64,000 nt of DNA, from positions 2,739,001 to 2,803,000 of the forward strand of contig CP031740.1 in the NCBI GenBank assembly GCA_022701275.1, in the 5' to 3' direction. The DNA comes from Microcoleus vaginatus PCC 9802 (lineage in GTDB: Bacteria > Cyanobacteriota > Cyanobacteriia > Cyanobacteriales > Microcoleaceae). A program made the translations under genes and the position numbers. The first letter of the stretch is position 1; each line of letters starts with the position of its first letter. Shown here in pieces: positions 1 through 10,267 of the stretch. Under the pieces are notes generated by a model. It was not told where the DNA came from. It made no database searches and saw only the letters and a list, made by a program, of their open reading frames with translations.

Positions 1-1141
1 AGAGTCACCACCACGATCACCGATAGCGCCGATGTAGTGACGGTCAAAAGCGGGCCCGGTACTGCAGCAGCCGGATCGACTGTCACCTACACAATTACGG
101 CAACCAACAGTGGGCCGAGTCCGGCAGCCAATGTGGCGATCACCGATAGCATTGTTCCTGGCTTAACAGGAGTCAGCGTCTCGGAGGGCGGCACTTACAA
201 CGAAACTACAGGTATTGTGACTTGGACGCCGATCGCATCCCTAGCCAGCGCAGCCAGTACCAACAGAACCGTCAGTTTTCCACTTCCCGCGACCGGCGGC
301 CCCATCGCCAACACTGCTAGCAGCACCTCAACGAGCCCAGACCCCAATCTCGACAACAACAATGGCAGCAGCCCGTCAGCAAGAGTCACCACCACGATCA
401 CCGATAGCGCCGATGTAGTGACGGTCAAAAGCGGGCCCGGTACTGCAGCAGCCGGATCGACTGTCACCTACACAATTACGGCAACCAACAGTGGGCCGAG
501 TCCGGCAGCCAATGTGGCGATCACCGATAGCATTGTTCCTGGCTTAACAGGAGTCAGCGTCTCGGAGGGCGGCACTTACAACGAAACTACAGGTATTGTG
601 ACTTGGACGCCGATCGCATCCCTAGCCAGCGCAGCCAGCACCAACAGAACCGTCAGTTTTCCACTTCCCGCCACCGGTGGCACCGTCGCCAACACTGCTA
701 ACAGCACCTCAACGAGCCCAGACCCGAATCCTGCGAACAACAACGGCAGCAGCCCCGAAGCACGAGTCACCACCACGATTACCGAGAGTGCTGATGTAGT
801 GACGCTCAAAAGCGGGCCCGCTACTGCAGCAGCCGGATCGACTGTCACCTACACAATTCTCACCGAAAACAGAGGGCCTAATACCGCCACCAACATCACC
901 CTTACAGACAGCATCGTTCCCGGTTTAACGGGCGTTACAGCATCCAACGGCGGTATTTACGACCCAGCCACAGGCATTGTCAGCTTTCCGCCCATTGCCA
1001 GCTTAGCTGACGGCGTGACCCTCAGCCGGACTGTCAGATTCCCAGCCCCGGCGACCGGCACTGTCAGCAACACAGCAAGAAGTACCTCAAACACGAATGA
1101 CCCGAATCCCGGCAACAATAACGGCAGCGAGCCCGGCGCAA
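1..1141 (+). repeat. Tandem 381-bp DUF11 coding repeats
   Basis: Units begin near 1, 382 and 763. The first two are almost identical at the DNA level over nearly the whole unit, differing mainly toward the 3' end; the third keeps the frame but has diverged. Near-identity of the first two indicates recent duplication or gene conversion, and more copies may lie upstream of the window. Confidence 0.9.
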
Positions 1142-4100
1142 CTGTTACCACCAGCATCGACTCTGCCGCGACTCCGACTCCCGCACCGACTCCGACTCCC
1201 GCCAACCAACCGCCGATAGCTAACAACGTCAACCTCGAAATCGCCCCCAGCAGCGCTGTGGCGATCGCAGGACTTGGAGGAACCGACCCCGACGGGTCGA
1301 TCGCATCCTTCACCATCAACACCGTCCCACCCGCCAATGAAGGGCTGATATTTTTAGGCAATCCTGATACGGGCGGCACTATTGTCACCGCTGGTCAAAT
1401 TCTGACACCTGCTGACATTAACCAATTATTTTTCCAATCGACAGCCAACTTTAGCAGCGCAAATTTCACCTACAGCGTTACAGACAACCAGGGCGCTACC
1501 AGCCCCGCCAGCGCTACTGTATCCGCGCTGCCGCCATTGCCAAACCAACCACCCATAGCTAATAACGTCAACGTCGAGATCGCCCCCAGCAGCACTGTGG
1601 CGATCGCAGGACTCGGAGGAACCGACCCCGACGGGTCGATCGCATCCTTCACCATCAATACCGTCCCACCAGCCAATGAAGGGCTGATATTTTTAGGCAA
1701 TCCCGAGACGGGCGGCACGATTGTCACCGCTGGTCAAATTCTGGCACCTGCTGACATTAACCAATTATTTTTCCAATCGACAGCCAACTTTACCACCGCA
1801 AATTTTACCTACAGCGCTACAGACAACCAGGGCGCTATCAGCCCCGCCAGCGCTACTGTATCCGCGCTGCCGCCATTGCCAAACCTACCGCCAGAAGCAG
1901 CCCCAGTCACTCTTGATATTGCGCCCAGCAGCACTGTGGCGATCGCAGGACTTGGAGGAACCGACCCCGACGGGTCGATCGCATCCTTCACCATCAATAC
2001 CGTCCCCCCAGCCAATGAAGGGCTGATATTTTTAGGCAATCCCGATACTGGTGGCACGATTGTCACCGCTGGTCAAATTCTGACACCTGCTGACATTAAC
2101 CAATTATTTTTCCAATCGACAGCCAACTTTACCACCGCAAATTTTACCTACAGCGCTACAGACAACCAGGGGGCTACCAGCCCCGCCAGCGCTACTTTAA
2201 CTGCCATTCCGGCGCCCGCACCAACACCAACACCCGCGCCCGCGCCAACACCAACACCCGCACCTGTACCGACGCCGACACCCGCGCCTGCGCCAACACC
2301 AACACCAACTGCACCGGAACCAACACCAACACCCGCGCCTGCGCCAACACCAACACCAACTGCACCGGAACCAACACCAACACCCGCGCCCGCGCCAACA
2401 CCACCAACACCAACTGCACCGGAACCAACACCAACACCAACACCAACTGCAGCGGAACCAACACCAACACCAACTGCAACTCCAACACCAACACCCGCGC
2501 CCGCCCCGGAACTAACACCAACACAAGCGCCGGAACCAACGCCCGCGCCCGAACCAACCCCTATATTCGACCCTGTGCCCGAACCGGATACCAGTTGCGG
2601 TTGCGACCCCTTGAAAGGGCCCCCGAACATCACATTTATCCAACCCCAGCCAGAGCAAATACTCAACTTCGACTCCAACGCCGCACAACTCATCGACATC
2701 CAAAACACGATACTAGGCACTCTCGGAAACGATTCCTTAACAGGAAACGAAGCTAACCAACTGTTTCTCTCATTTGAGGACGACGACACAGTGTTAGGTG
2801 AAGCAGGCAGCGATATCGTTTACGCCGACCAACAGCAAGACTTCATCGCAGCAGGTAAGGCCAACGACATCGTTTACGGTGGCAAAGACAACGATGTAGT
2901 GTTCTCCGGCAAACAAGACGATCGCGTTTTTGGTGATCGCAATGGAGACACATTGTACGGTGATCGTGGTTCCGACACCATAGTCGGCGACAACGGCAAC
3001 AACATCGACTTGACCGACAACGACAGTGACCTGATTTTCGGCGGGTCTTCAAGCGACGCCATTGCAGGCACTCAAGGCAGCGACACCGTTTACTCCGGCA
3101 AAGGCCCTGACAGCGCCTATGGTGGCATCGACAACGACTCGATCTGGGGTGACAAAGGCCCGGACACCCTTTCCGGCGACAACGGAGACGACTCTTTGTT
3201 TGGTGGCGTACTCAACTCCCTAGACAGTGACCCCGACGGCTTCGATTTGCTATTGGGAGGTGATGGCAACGACGTACTTAACAGCCAAGAACAAGACGAC
3301 ACCTTGCTGGGCGGCAACGGAGGGGATTGGGTGTTTGCAGGCAAAGGGGGCGATCGCCTTTTCGGCGAAACTGACTCGGATACTCTCTACGGCAATCAAG
3401 GTTCCGACACCATACTCGGTGACTACGGCACTCAACAAGCCAGCACAATTGCCACCGAAGAAGCCGACTTAATTTTTGGTAACGACACCGGCGATATCAT
3501 CGGTGGCGGCAGCGGTAACGACAGCATTTTTGGCGGCAAAGGTAACGACTTAGTTTACGGCGGCAAAGATAATGACAGGATTTGGGGCGAACTCGGTTCC
3601 GATACCATTGTCGGCGATGAGGGAGACGACTCGCTTTATGGCGGCTTGCAAAACCAGTTAGTCTCCGATGTTGATGGCCGCGACTTGCTATTTGGAGGAG
3701 ATGGAAATGATTTCCTCAATGCGGGTGAGAGTTCCGACTCTTTGAGTGGGGGTTTGGCTAACGATACCCTTCGTGGAGGCAAGGATGACGATGTAGTACA
3801 GGGAGATGCTGGCGATGACTTGATCTACGGCGATGATGGCAGCGATATTTTGTGCGGTGATCAGGGTAACGATACCATTAGTGGCGATCGCGGGGAAAAT
3901 CTGCGAGGCGCTGTGGGTGAAGACGGTCAGCAAGACTGTATTAACGGTGGTAGTGGCGATGACCTGTTATATGGCAATGAAGGTCAAGATACTATCAACG
4001 GTGATGATGGTAATGACACTATTTACGGAGGGAAAGATAGCGATATTCTCAATGGGGGTGTTGGGGATGACTGGCTGTTTGGTGATGGGGGAGATGATAC

Positions 4101-4350
4101 TTTGATTGGAGGTAATGGGAATGATCAGTTTGTGTTAAGCGCTAATAGCGGTATCGATACTGTGCTCAATTTTTCTGTAGGAACTGATAAGTTTTTCCTG
4201 GCTGGTGGCTTGAGTTTTGAGGCTTTGCAAATTAACTTTACGGCGAATGCCACACTGCTGCAAGTTGCGGAGACTGGCCAGGTTTTGGCTCAGGTTTTTG
4301 GCGCTGATAATTCTCTGACTTCTCGGGATTTTCTGACTCTTTCTCCTTAA
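1..4350 (+). CDS. RTX calcium-binding modular surface protein (5' end outside window)
   Basis: The reading frame is open from base 1, so the start lies upstream; 1449 residues are visible. In order: about three DUF11-type (TIGR01451-like) repeats at residues 1-380 with a 381-bp DNA period, three cadherin-like repeats at about 400-740 with a 339-bp period (each with a TDPDGSI core and ending near YSxTDNQGA), a Pro/Thr/Ala linker of PTPTPAP type at about 738-860, a Cys-containing hinge (SCGCDP), then roughly 480 residues of RTX nonapeptides (GGxGNDxLxG variants) and a C-terminal block at about 1380-1449 like those that end many RTX proteins. RTX repeats bind Ca2+ and fold outside the cell, usually after type I secretion, so a cell-surface or secreted structural/adhesive role is inferred. 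The RTX part contains a duplicated 146-residue module (LFGG...SDPDG and LYGG...SDVDG). No enzymatic domain is visible. Confidence 0.85.
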   Translation, partial: RVTTTITDSADVVTVKSGPGTAAAGSTVTYTITATNSGPSPAANVAITDSIVPGLTGVSVSEGGTYNETTGIVTWTPIASLASAASTNRTVSFPLPATGGPIANTASSTSTSPDPNLDNNNGSSPSARVTTTITDSADVVTVKSGPGTAAAGSTVTYTITATNSGPSPAANVAITDSIVPGLTGVSVSEGGTYNETTGIVTWTPIASLASAASTNRTVSFPLPATGGTVANTANSTSTSPDPNPANNNGSSPEARVTTTITESADVVTLKSGPATAAAGSTVTYTILTENRGPNTATNITLTDSIVPGLTGVTASNGGIYDPATGIVSFPPIASLADGVTLSRTVRFPAPATGTVSNTARSTSNTNDPNPGNNNGSEPGATVTTSIDSAATPTPAPTPTPANQPPIANNVNLEIAPSSAVAIAGLGGTDPDGSIASFTINTVPPANEGLIFLGNPDTGGTIVTAGQILTPADINQLFFQSTANFSSANFTYSVTDNQGATSPASATVSALPPLPNQPPIANNVNVEIAPSSTVAIAGLGGTDPDGSIASFTINTVPPANEGLIFLGNPETGGTIVTAGQILAPADINQLFFQSTANFTTANFTYSATDNQGAISPASATVSALPPLPNLPPEAAPVTLDIAPSSTVAIAGLGGTDPDGSIASFTINTVPPANEGLIFLGNPDTGGTIVTAGQILTPADINQLFFQSTANFTTANFTYSATDNQGATSPASATLTAIPAPAPTPTPAPAPTPTPAPVPTPTPAPAPTPTPTAPEPTPTPAPAPTPTPTAPEPTPTPAPAPTPPTPTAPEPTPTPTPTAAEPTPTPTATPTPTPAPAPELTPTQAPEPTPAPEPTPIFDPVPEPDTSCGCDPLKGPPNITFIQPQPEQILNFDSNAAQLIDIQNTILGTLGNDSLTGNEANQLFLSFEDDDTVLGEAGSDIVYADQQQDFIAAGKANDIVYGGKDNDVVFSGKQDDRVFGDRNGDTLYGDRGSDTIVGDNGNNIDLTDNDSDLIFGGSSSDAIAGTQGSDTVYSGKGPDSAYGGIDNDSIWGDKGPDTLSGDNGDDSLFGGVLNSLDSDPDGFDLLLGGDGNDVLNSQEQDDTLLGGNGGDWVFAGKGGDRLFGETDSDTLYGNQGSDTILGDYGTQQASTIATEEADLIFGNDTGDIIGGGSGNDSIFGGKGNDLVYGGKDNDRIWGELGSDTIVGDEGDDSLYGGLQNQLVSDVDGRDLLFGGDGNDFLNAGESSDSLSGGLANDTLRGGKDDDVVQGDAGDDLIYGDDGSDILCGDQGNDTISGDRGENLRGAVGEDGQQDCINGGSGDDLLYGNEGQDTINGDDGNDTIYGGKDSDILNGGVGDDWLFGDGGDDTLIGGNGNDQFVLSANSGIDTVLNFSVGTDKFFLAGGLSFEALQINFTANATLLQVAETGQVLAQVFGADNSLTSRDFLTLSP
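1207..2213 (+). repeat. Tandem 339-bp cadherin-like coding repeats
   Basis: Three units, with matching points near 1240, 1579 and 1918. Long stretches are identical or differ by single bases. Each encodes a 113-residue beta-sandwich-type repeat, followed by the Pro/Thr-rich simple-sequence linker at about 2209-2570. Confidence 0.9.
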
Positions 4351-4397
4351 GACCAAATCGCAATAAACAGCGTGTAAGGTTCCATTCACACAGCACC

Positions 4398-4955
4398 TTA
4401 CCGCTGTTTATTCAAAAATCCTAATCCTAAAAAAATAGCTGCGATGCTTCCTGCTACACAAATTTCTCGGTTTTTTATTTTCACCATAACTTCAGCTATG
4501 GGGACTAAAACTACTTCAATATCTTCTGTAATATCTAATTGTATTTTGGTGGCAAGCTTGACATTTTTAGCAAAATATAGGTAGATAGAATTGGTGTCTT
4601 TTACAGGGTTATCATATAAGGTTGCTAGTTCCAAAATTTCTTCAGCAACATATCCCGTTTCTTCGGCAAGTTCTCTGGCTGCTGCCGATTTCCCGCTCTC
4701 TTCAGCAGGGTTGAAAGATCCAGCAGGCAGTTCCAGCAAAATTTCGCCTACTCCGTGCCTGTATTGGCGCACTAATACAAGTTCTTGCTGCTCTGTCGTG
4801 GCAAATACTAGGGCGATATTGGGTCGGACATTAACAAAAAAGTCGTCTATAATTTGTCCGCTTGGCAATTCTATTTCATCTTGTCTAACCTGACACCACT
4901 TGTTGTTAAGAACGAAGCGCGATCGCAATATTTTCCATTTAGTTAAATTTTTCAT
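4398..4955 (-). CDS. NUDIX hydrolase, ADP-ribose pyrophosphatase-like
   Basis: A 185-residue protein with a NUDIX box at about residues 77-100: LPAG then, after one extra residue compared with the usual spacing, E, and REL-EETGY carrying the metal-binding glutamates. The surrounding sequence (RQYRHGVGEILLELPAG before it, YLYFAKNV after it) matches the ADP-sugar/ADP-ribose pyrophosphatase branch, which hydrolyses nucleoside diphosphates linked to another moiety. It is probably cytosolic. The gene converges on the RTX gene with a 47-bp gap and is divergent from the AMIN gene. Substrate cannot be assigned from sequence alone. Confidence 0.82.
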   Translation of the reverse strand: MKNLTKWKILRSRFVLNNKWCQVRQDEIELPSGQIIDDFFVNVRPNIALVFATTEQQELVLVRQYRHGVGEILLELPAGSFNPAEESGKSAAARELAEETGYVAEEILELATLYDNPVKDTNSIYLYFAKNVKLATKIQLDITEDIEVVLVPIAEVMVKIKNREICVAGSIAAIFLGLGFLNKQR

Positions 4956-5045
4956 ATCGCCATAATGCTAAACTTTCAGCGTCATCCGAAGGCACAATTT
5001 TCCCATCCATAATCTATTTCAGATCAAAAATTTCACCCAGCCACC

Positions 5046-6374
5046 ATGCCATACAAAAAATTACTCACCAGATTTGGGGAAGACTTACCAAAATGGACTG
5101 TGAATTTTCTAGCACCCCGATTGTTGGCGATCGAGTCACTGAGTCTGAGTCTAGCAGTCGTCGCCGCAGTTGCAGCAGTGCCTGCAGCACAACAACCAGC
5201 AAATGCTTCTACAGTCACAAGTTGGCAATTCGATCCGGCGACGAATCAGCTAGAAATTACTCTCCCGGAGGGAACAACCCCCAAGTATTCTCTACTAAAT
5301 CCCAGTCAGATTGCTGTGGATTTGCCCAATACTGAGATCGGAGTAGATGCAACTCAGCTATACCCACAAGGCAGAGTGCGTTCTGTGGGAGTGAGCCAAC
5401 TGCGGCCGGGAACGGCGAGAATTTTGGTCAATTTGGCTCCGGGAGTCGGTTTTAGCGCAGGGAAAGTTCAATTCCAAAGAAGTGGGGTAGAAAATCGCTG
5501 GGTGTTACGCCCTTCGATCGAACCGACTGCAAGTATGGAAACTCCCCAAACTCAACCCCAGCCTGCAATACAAGTACCGCAAAACCAGCCGCCGACAGAT
5601 TCCAACTCAACTGCTGCCACAGAGGTCGATCGAGCTGAATCTCCTACTTCCCCGAATCCCGCTACAAGTTTTTCGCCGCCGCCAACTCCAAATGACCAAA
5701 TACGGCCGATAACAGTGCCTTTAGTCAATGTTCGCCTTGACGAACGCCGTGGGGTACAAGCGGCAGCAGTACCCCGCCTAGAGCGTCAAATAACGGCTGC
5801 TGCTGCAACCCAACAGCGGACGCTTACCTTTGGTGAACCACTTCCTCGCGGCGGATCAAATGCTGCTTTGCAGGCTGCGGCTGAGGCAAATGTCTTGTTG
5901 CCGGCGGGCACGGAGCTAAGTTTGCTATACCCGGGCGATCGGGCTTTGCGGCTGCAAGCGAAGCCCAGCCGGGAGGAAGTGCTGCTGCTGCAAGGGGGAA
6001 TTCTGGACAGTCGCGGTAATACGATCATACCTGCTAATACGCCAGTCATCGGTCGGTTTGAAACAACCAACCTCGGCAGTAGATTTGTGGTGGAAGCTAT
6101 TAGTCTCAACGGTCGCAATATTCCTCTGTTGGCTCGCTCGGAACCCGTGGGAGGCCGACGAGCTCAGCCTTCCGATCGCAGTTTGTTGCGAAATACTGGT
6201 ATTGGTGGCTTAGCTTTGTTCTTGCTGAGCGGCTTTTCCGGCATCGGTTTGTTGGTTGGAGCAGCCGGTGGTGTTGCTACAACTTACGTGGCAGCCCCTC
6301 AACCTGCTACGATTCAACCCGGTCAAATTTTGCAAGTTCAGTTAACGGAAGATTTCCCCCAGTTCAGTTTTTGA
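5046..6374 (+). CDS. AMIN-domain envelope protein with VirB10/TrbI-like C-terminus
   Basis: A 442-residue protein. An N-terminal hydrophobic stretch (about 28-50, rich in Ala/Val) looks like a signal or anchor. Residues about 57-155 fit an AMIN domain (VTSWQFDP, then LLNPSQIAVDLPNT), a module known for periplasmic targeting of cell-wall amidases and secretins. A Pro/Gln/Thr-rich spacer (160-225) follows. Residues about 285-440 contain LPAGTELSLLYPGD, NTIIPANTPVIGRFE, a Gly-rich hydrophobic segment and IQPGQILQVQL, an order that resembles the C-terminal domain of VirB10/TrbI proteins. A role as a periplasm-spanning envelope structural protein is inferred. The start ATG at 5046 precedes a coherent exported N-terminus. 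No conjugation genes lie nearby. Confidence 0.7.
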   Translation: MPYKKLLTRFGEDLPKWTVNFLAPRLLAIESLSLSLAVVAAVAAVPAAQQPANASTVTSWQFDPATNQLEITLPEGTTPKYSLLNPSQIAVDLPNTEIGVDATQLYPQGRVRSVGVSQLRPGTARILVNLAPGVGFSAGKVQFQRSGVENRWVLRPSIEPTASMETPQTQPQPAIQVPQNQPPTDSNSTAATEVDRAESPTSPNPATSFSPPPTPNDQIRPITVPLVNVRLDERRGVQAAAVPRLERQITAAAATQQRTLTFGEPLPRGGSNAALQAAAEANVLLPAGTELSLLYPGDRALRLQAKPSREEVLLLQGGILDSRGNTIIPANTPVIGRFETTNLGSRFVVEAISLNGRNIPLLARSEPVGGRRAQPSDRSLLRNTGIGGLALFLLSGFSGIGLLVGAAGGVATTYVAAPQPATIQPGQILQVQLTEDFPQFSF

Positions 6375-6494
6375 AGCAAGAAGGAAGAGGGGACAAGGAA
6401 GAACGAAGACGTTCGAGGGAAGAAGGAAGTCTTCCATCGAACCTCTTTGTTCAAAATTTACTGAGAGCACTTTTCCCTTCTATGAAATAAACTA

Positions 6495-6519
6495 AGGACT
6501 TAGGCAAAGCCTAAGTCCT
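6495..6519. repeat. Dispersed hairpin, TTAGGC family, copy A
   Basis: Perfect 11-bp arms AGGACTTAGGC and GCCTAAGTCCT around an AAA loop, between the convergent AMIN and DUF3172 genes. The same core recurs at 43991-44021 with different but complementary outer bases, and weakly at 55623-55635. It could also terminate transcription from either side, although no T-run follows directly. Confidence 0.75.
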
Positions 6520-6566
6520 ACCCCCTATCTGTAATTGACTCAAGTGAAAACCGCTATATCGGGGAT

Positions 6567-7163
6567 TTAGAAATTTTGACCTTCAGTGGTTGGAGCTATC
6601 GAACCCGGTTGGTTGAGGAACAGGTTTTTAGCGCCGTCGTTTTGGTAGATACAGTTAATTTCGGGTTGAGCTTCCAGGGGGCCGGTGAAGCCAAAGGTGT
6701 TCATGCGATTTTTGCACTCTCGCACTTGGTTTTGGCTGATGAGTTTTCTTTGTTCCAGAATTGCCCAGTTATTGGTTCGCAGGACACATCCGGGGCGCAT
6801 ACTCGGCTGCGAGATGTAGACGTTGAAGGGGTTGAGGGTGACATAGAGGCGCATATCTGTCACCATGGCGCTTGCTCCAAACTGCACGCAAAGTTCTGGG
6901 TTCGGGGCGCTGCGATCGATAAATTCACGGGAGGCTACGTTCTCAGGGCTAATTGTAGCTGTAGAGCTAAAGGCAATGCCAATCCCAATTCCCAGAATAA
7001 AGACGGCTGTTAAAATCCCTAGGGTGGCGGAATTGAGGAAAGAGGGTTTACCGGACTGAGGTTGACGCCACGACTGTCCGCCAAATGAGCCGGAGTCTTC
7101 ATCTCCCCGGGAGGGGTCGCCGCTGAATCTGTCGTCGTTGTAGGATTTAGGTTTGCGTTTCAT
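6567..7163 (-). CDS. DUF3172 family membrane-anchored protein
   Basis: A 198-residue protein. The first ~45 residues are polar (Arg, Gly, Ser rich), then one hydrophobic segment at about 47-68 (TLGILTAVFILGIGIGIAF), then a globular part with conserved-looking SREFIDRSAPNPELCVQFGASAMV, FNVYISQPSMRPGCVLR and NTFGFTG. This is the cyanobacterial DUF3172 pattern as I know it; function unknown. Topology suggests a single-pass anchor with a lumenal or periplasmic C-terminal domain containing four cysteines. It is divergent from clpS. The ATG start sits 11 bases after a GGAA-type sequence in the leader and gives a standard-looking N-terminus. Confidence 0.75.
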   Translation of the reverse strand: MKRKPKSYNDDRFSGDPSRGDEDSGSFGGQSWRQPQSGKPSFLNSATLGILTAVFILGIGIGIAFSSTATISPENVASREFIDRSAPNPELCVQFGASAMVTDMRLYVTLNPFNVYISQPSMRPGCVLRTNNWAILEQRKLISQNQVRECKNRMNTFGFTGPLEAQPEINCIYQNDGAKNLFLNQPGSIAPTTEGQNF

Positions 7164-7435
7164 ATAAGGTTCCCTCAGTTCTGGAGACTCAACAGGTAGT
7201 AGTTTGTTATTTTTAACCGATCTCGCCTTTCTAATATTATGGCGCTAGGAAGGTGGTTGCTACAGGCCCAGGACACCCCGTCTGGGTTTGGTGTTGGGTT
7301 CACAACTCGCGATCAACCAAGGGGCTGCCTTGTCTGAATTTTCAGATTTCAATAAAATAGCTGAAAGTGACATACTCTTGCACAGCGGAGGAATCCGGCT
7401 CAAGACTGTTAACAAATTTTAACATTTTACAAGTC

Positions 7436-7441
7436 AGGAGG
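7436..7441 (+). promoter_or_regulatory. Shine-Dalgarno site that fixes the clpS start
   Basis: AGGAGG lies nine bases before GTG at 7451. It decides for that GTG over the in-frame upstream ATG at 7367, whose extra residues do not resemble ClpS. Confidence 0.8.
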
Positions 7442-7450
7442 TATAGATTA

Positions 7451-7732
7451 GTGTCTGTCGAAATTATTCAAAAGGCTTCCACAGTCCGCAAGCTTGCACC
7501 GCGCTACCGCGTTCTGCTGCACAATGATGATTTCAATCCTATGGAGTACGTGGTGCAGACTTTGATGGCGACGGTACCGAGTCTGACTCAGCCACAGGCG
7601 GTAAATGTGATGATGGAAGCCCATACTAACGGGATGGGATTGGTGATTGTTTGCGCTCTCGAACACGCTGAGTTTTACGCTGAAACGCTCAATAATCACG
7701 GGTTGAGCAGCAGCATCGAACCTGACGATTAG
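7451..7732 (+). CDS. clpS: ATP-dependent Clp protease adaptor ClpS
   Basis: A 93-residue protein starting at GTG 7451. ClpS binds the N-terminal domain of the ClpC/ClpA unfoldase and delivers N-degron substrates. Diagnostic features: PRYRVLLHNDDFNPMEYVV (the NDD and M residues line the N-degron pocket and contact Clp), then QAVNVMMEAHTNGMG and CALEHAEFYAETL. Length is normal for the core domain, and the N-terminal tail is short. Cyanobacteria usually carry two ClpS paralogues; which one this is was not resolved. The gene is monocistronic, followed after 61 bp by a strong hairpin. Confidence 0.93.
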   Translation: MSVEIIQKASTVRKLAPRYRVLLHNDDFNPMEYVVQTLMATVPSLTQPQAVNVMMEAHTNGMGLVIVCALEHAEFYAETLNNHGLSSSIEPDD

Positions 7733-7793
7733 AATCTGACGGTACTGCAAGGGATTCGCCCAGCCGATTTCCGACTCATACCGTCAACCCTCA

Positions 7794-7832
7794 TACCAAA
7801 AAGCCAAGGGTTGGGCCCTTGGCTTTTTGGTA
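7794..7832 (+). terminator. Terminator hairpin after clpS
   Basis: Perfect 17-bp arms (7794-7810 and 7816-7832) around a TTGGG loop; the right arm contains GGCTTTTTGG. The stem is symmetrical enough to act in both directions and sits between convergent clpS and the RNA-binding protein gene. Confidence 0.75.
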
Positions 7833-7971
7833 TATTTAATCCGGTAGATATGAAAATTTGAAGAGCATAGGTTTTTCGGAACGGCCGGAAGTGGTTCGGA
7901 GCTAGGTGAGCTCGATCGCCAATTTCAACTCTCCAATCTCAAATCTTTATCCCAGGAAACTAAAGAGGAAA

Positions 7972-8304
7972 TTAATAACGTCCTCCTCCGCCTCCTCCTC
8001 CGCGAGCAAATTTTCCAGGGCCGCCGCCGCCCCGGTTGCCGCCACCCCGGCCGCCTTCATCTTCGCGCGGCTTAGCTTTGTTAACTTTGAGGTCGCGACC
8101 CATCCACTCTGCTCCGTCGAGAGCACTAATGGCTGCATCTTCTTCTGCATCTGTGGACATTTCTACAAAACCAAAGCCGCGGGGGCGACTGGTTTCTCTG
8201 TCGGTAGGTAGATGTACTCGCTTAACGGTTCCGTATTCGGCGAAGACGGTGGTGATGTCTTCTTGGGTAACTTGGTAGGATAAGTTACCGACGTATATCG
8301 ACAT
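7972..8304 (-). CDS. RNA-binding protein, RRM domain with Gly-rich tail (Rbp type)
   Basis: A 110-residue protein. The start is placed at ATG 8304 (MSIYVGNLSYQV), with GGAG about nine bases upstream; an in-frame ATG at 8319 adds only five untypical residues. One RRM at residues 1-80 shows RNP2 (IYVGNLSY) and RNP1 (RGFGFVEM), followed by a Gly/Arg-rich tail ending GGGGGGGRY. This is the plan of cyanobacterial Rbp proteins, many of them cold-inducible with long leaders, that bind single-stranded RNA. Upstream, 8305-8591 is non-coding and AT-rich and would hold the leader; no specific element was identified there. Confidence 0.92.
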   Translation of the reverse strand: MSIYVGNLSYQVTQEDITTVFAEYGTVKRVHLPTDRETSRPRGFGFVEMSTDAEEDAAISALDGAEWMGRDLKVNKAKPREDEGGRGGGNRGGGGPGKFARGGGGGGGRY

Positions 8305-8591
8305 GAGGAATAACTCCAAAATTTAGACAGTGCGAAGATTTCAGTTTCGGAGAGTCCCCTGCCGATACAGAAGGGCAAGTTTTTAGACAATTCTGTAGCA
8401 ATGAACAAAGCCTGCAACTGAATCTGATTCACACTTGGTACTTTAACATAGAATAGCGTCTTTTGAGTAGGTTTCAGCAGTTAATTAAGTCGTTCTAATT
8501 AAACGTAAAACTTTTAGGGTATTCATAAACCTGGTTTATCGGTGTAATGTTTTGGCTGCAGTGGAAGCAGAGAAAGTTGTGGCGCGCGCTC

Positions 8592-9962
8592 TCACCGCAG
8601 GAAAGATACATCCACCTTGCCAAAGTTGGTACTCAAAGCTAGGTTTACGTTTTCCAGGGCTTTGACTAACCACACCACGCCTTCTCGGGTACTGCATTCG
8701 TAGTGACCGAACAAAATTGCCAGCCGCTTTTCTAGATAGGGCTTGACTTTGCCGCAAATGAGTACGATTTTCAGCAGCAAACCAGTGGTTTGGGTCGGCC
8801 CGAGGTTTGAGATCAGGTCGATGAAGACAAAGTGGTTGGGTCGCACAGGACTCTCTACTACTAAAAAGTTCAATAACTGGCTGCAAGTTCTGATCATTAA
8901 AAATTCATTAAAGTTCTGATCATCGCTGTGGGGCAGGGTATTTTGTAGTTGCTTATACAATTTTTCGTTAAAGAGACGTTTACCGTAGCGGTCATCGGTG
9001 ACAGAAGAAATCAGGTATTCGTACAAGTCGTCTTTAAAGGAGCGGTAGGACTGATTTGTGCTGGCGTTCGCCGTGAAACGGCCCGCTAGCTGTCTGTAGG
9101 TATCGGCTCCTTCTACTTTTCCGACAAATTGCTTGAGGGCAAAGAATAGTTCCGGGTCGGTCAACAGGGTCGGATTTTTTATAACTTGTATATTTCGGCC
9201 GAAGGAAATGGAGGTTTCCCGACGCGCTATCTGGGCTTTTCTCACTTGGTGAGCCACGTATTGTGAGAGATTGATCTCAAATTGCTGCTGCTTTTGAGCT
9301 TGGATTTTTTTAATGATTTTTTGCTGTTCGTAGGTGCTGTCGTCGCTGAGGAGGCAGTGTTTGTAGAGGTAAGGGTAACGGGGAATTAAGGTTCCGAGGG
9401 CAAGGCTAGCAGGGCTTTTGCTGTTGCTGCTATCTTCATTGCTGTGAGTTATGACTTTGGCTAAGCGTTGGAGGGTGAGGTACTGTTCGCTTTCGATAAA
9501 TTGATTTACTAATTTAGGGATGGAGCCTCGCCCCCCCGATCGATTGTATCCAAATAATATTTTGGGCGCTTCTTCAAACACAGCGATCAATTCAGGGATG
9601 GCGGCTTGCTTGCTCGGGTAAGTTTGCCAGCGGTTGATCAGGATGTGGCAGCAGCGGTTGAGGATGTATTTGAATTCTTGTTCAGCGTGTTCTGAGCGTG
9701 CTATTTTTTCGAGCGCGTCGGCGACGGAGCGATCGGGATATCCGGTACCCTGGATAAACAAAGTGCGAAAGCGACTGATGAGTTCAGCCGGCTGCTCTCG
9801 CTGTACCAACTCCAGCCAGTGCTTGTAAAGTAGCTGTTCTTCTTCGTAACTCTGTCTATTGTAGTCGTTCACTGTGGTTAACCCTCCGAGGCTGGGGCAG
9901 TAGCTTTCAGCGCTATTAGCTGGATAAATGGGCCTATGAAGCGCAACAATTGAGTCAACCAA
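8592..9962 (-). CDS. Conserved hypothetical protein, mostly helical
   Basis: A 456-residue soluble-looking protein with no signal peptide or membrane segment. I do not recognise a named domain. The sequence is rich in helix-forming residues, with KIIKKIQAQKQQQFEINLSQYV (about 218-240) as a probable amphipathic helix and a C-terminal region with hydrophobic motifs (FVFIDLISNLGPTQTTGLLL). The true start may be a GTG 30 codons downstream (VNDYNRQSYEEEQLL), where the polar N-terminus begins. It is divergent from murF; no operon partner. No function is proposed. Confidence 0.6.
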   Translation of the reverse strand: MVDSIVALHRPIYPANSAESYCPSLGGLTTVNDYNRQSYEEEQLLYKHWLELVQREQPAELISRFRTLFIQGTGYPDRSVADALEKIARSEHAEQEFKYILNRCCHILINRWQTYPSKQAAIPELIAVFEEAPKILFGYNRSGGRGSIPKLVNQFIESEQYLTLQRLAKVITHSNEDSSNSKSPASLALGTLIPRYPYLYKHCLLSDDSTYEQQKIIKKIQAQKQQQFEINLSQYVAHQVRKAQIARRETSISFGRNIQVIKNPTLLTDPELFFALKQFVGKVEGADTYRQLAGRFTANASTNQSYRSFKDDLYEYLISSVTDDRYGKRLFNEKLYKQLQNTLPHSDDQNFNEFLMIRTCSQLLNFLVVESPVRPNHFVFIDLISNLGPTQTTGLLLKIVLICGKVKPYLEKRLAILFGHYECSTREGVVWLVKALENVNLALSTNFGKVDVSFLR

Positions 9963-10267
9963 GCTTCTCGCCGGATGAAGCTTAGGGGTAGAAGCTGTCA
10001 GCAGCTTAAGCCGATCGATATTTTTTGCTTAGTTAAACTATTTACCAATACCAGCATGACATGAATTGTTGGTAATTAGCAAGGCCTTAAATCACCATTG
10101 ACTTTGTAAAGTATTGGTAAAGATTGTGGGTAGGTACGGGATAATTTCTTGGCTGGCTAACGATTTAGTATTAGGATTGTCAAGGTCTATTCTGGTCAGC
10201 AGCACCCTGTCAGTTAAATTTGAGGTCGGGCAAGGTAAGATTAGCTGTGAAAATAATTATTTGAAAT
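9963..10267. other. Divergent promoter region between hypothetical and murF
   Basis: 305 bp without genes. It contains an 11-bp inverted repeat, TTTACCAATAC at 10041-10051 and GTATTGGTAAA at 10111-10121, perfect in both arms with 59 bp between. It may be a pair of regulator half-sites or a weak structure; nothing else is evident. Confidence 0.5.

Noticed and set aside
2148..2789. Long minus-strand frames opposite the Pro/Thr linker of the RTX gene
   Set aside because: They encode only Gly/Val/Ala repeats, the mirror of PTPTPAP codons, and lie wholly inside a confident gene.
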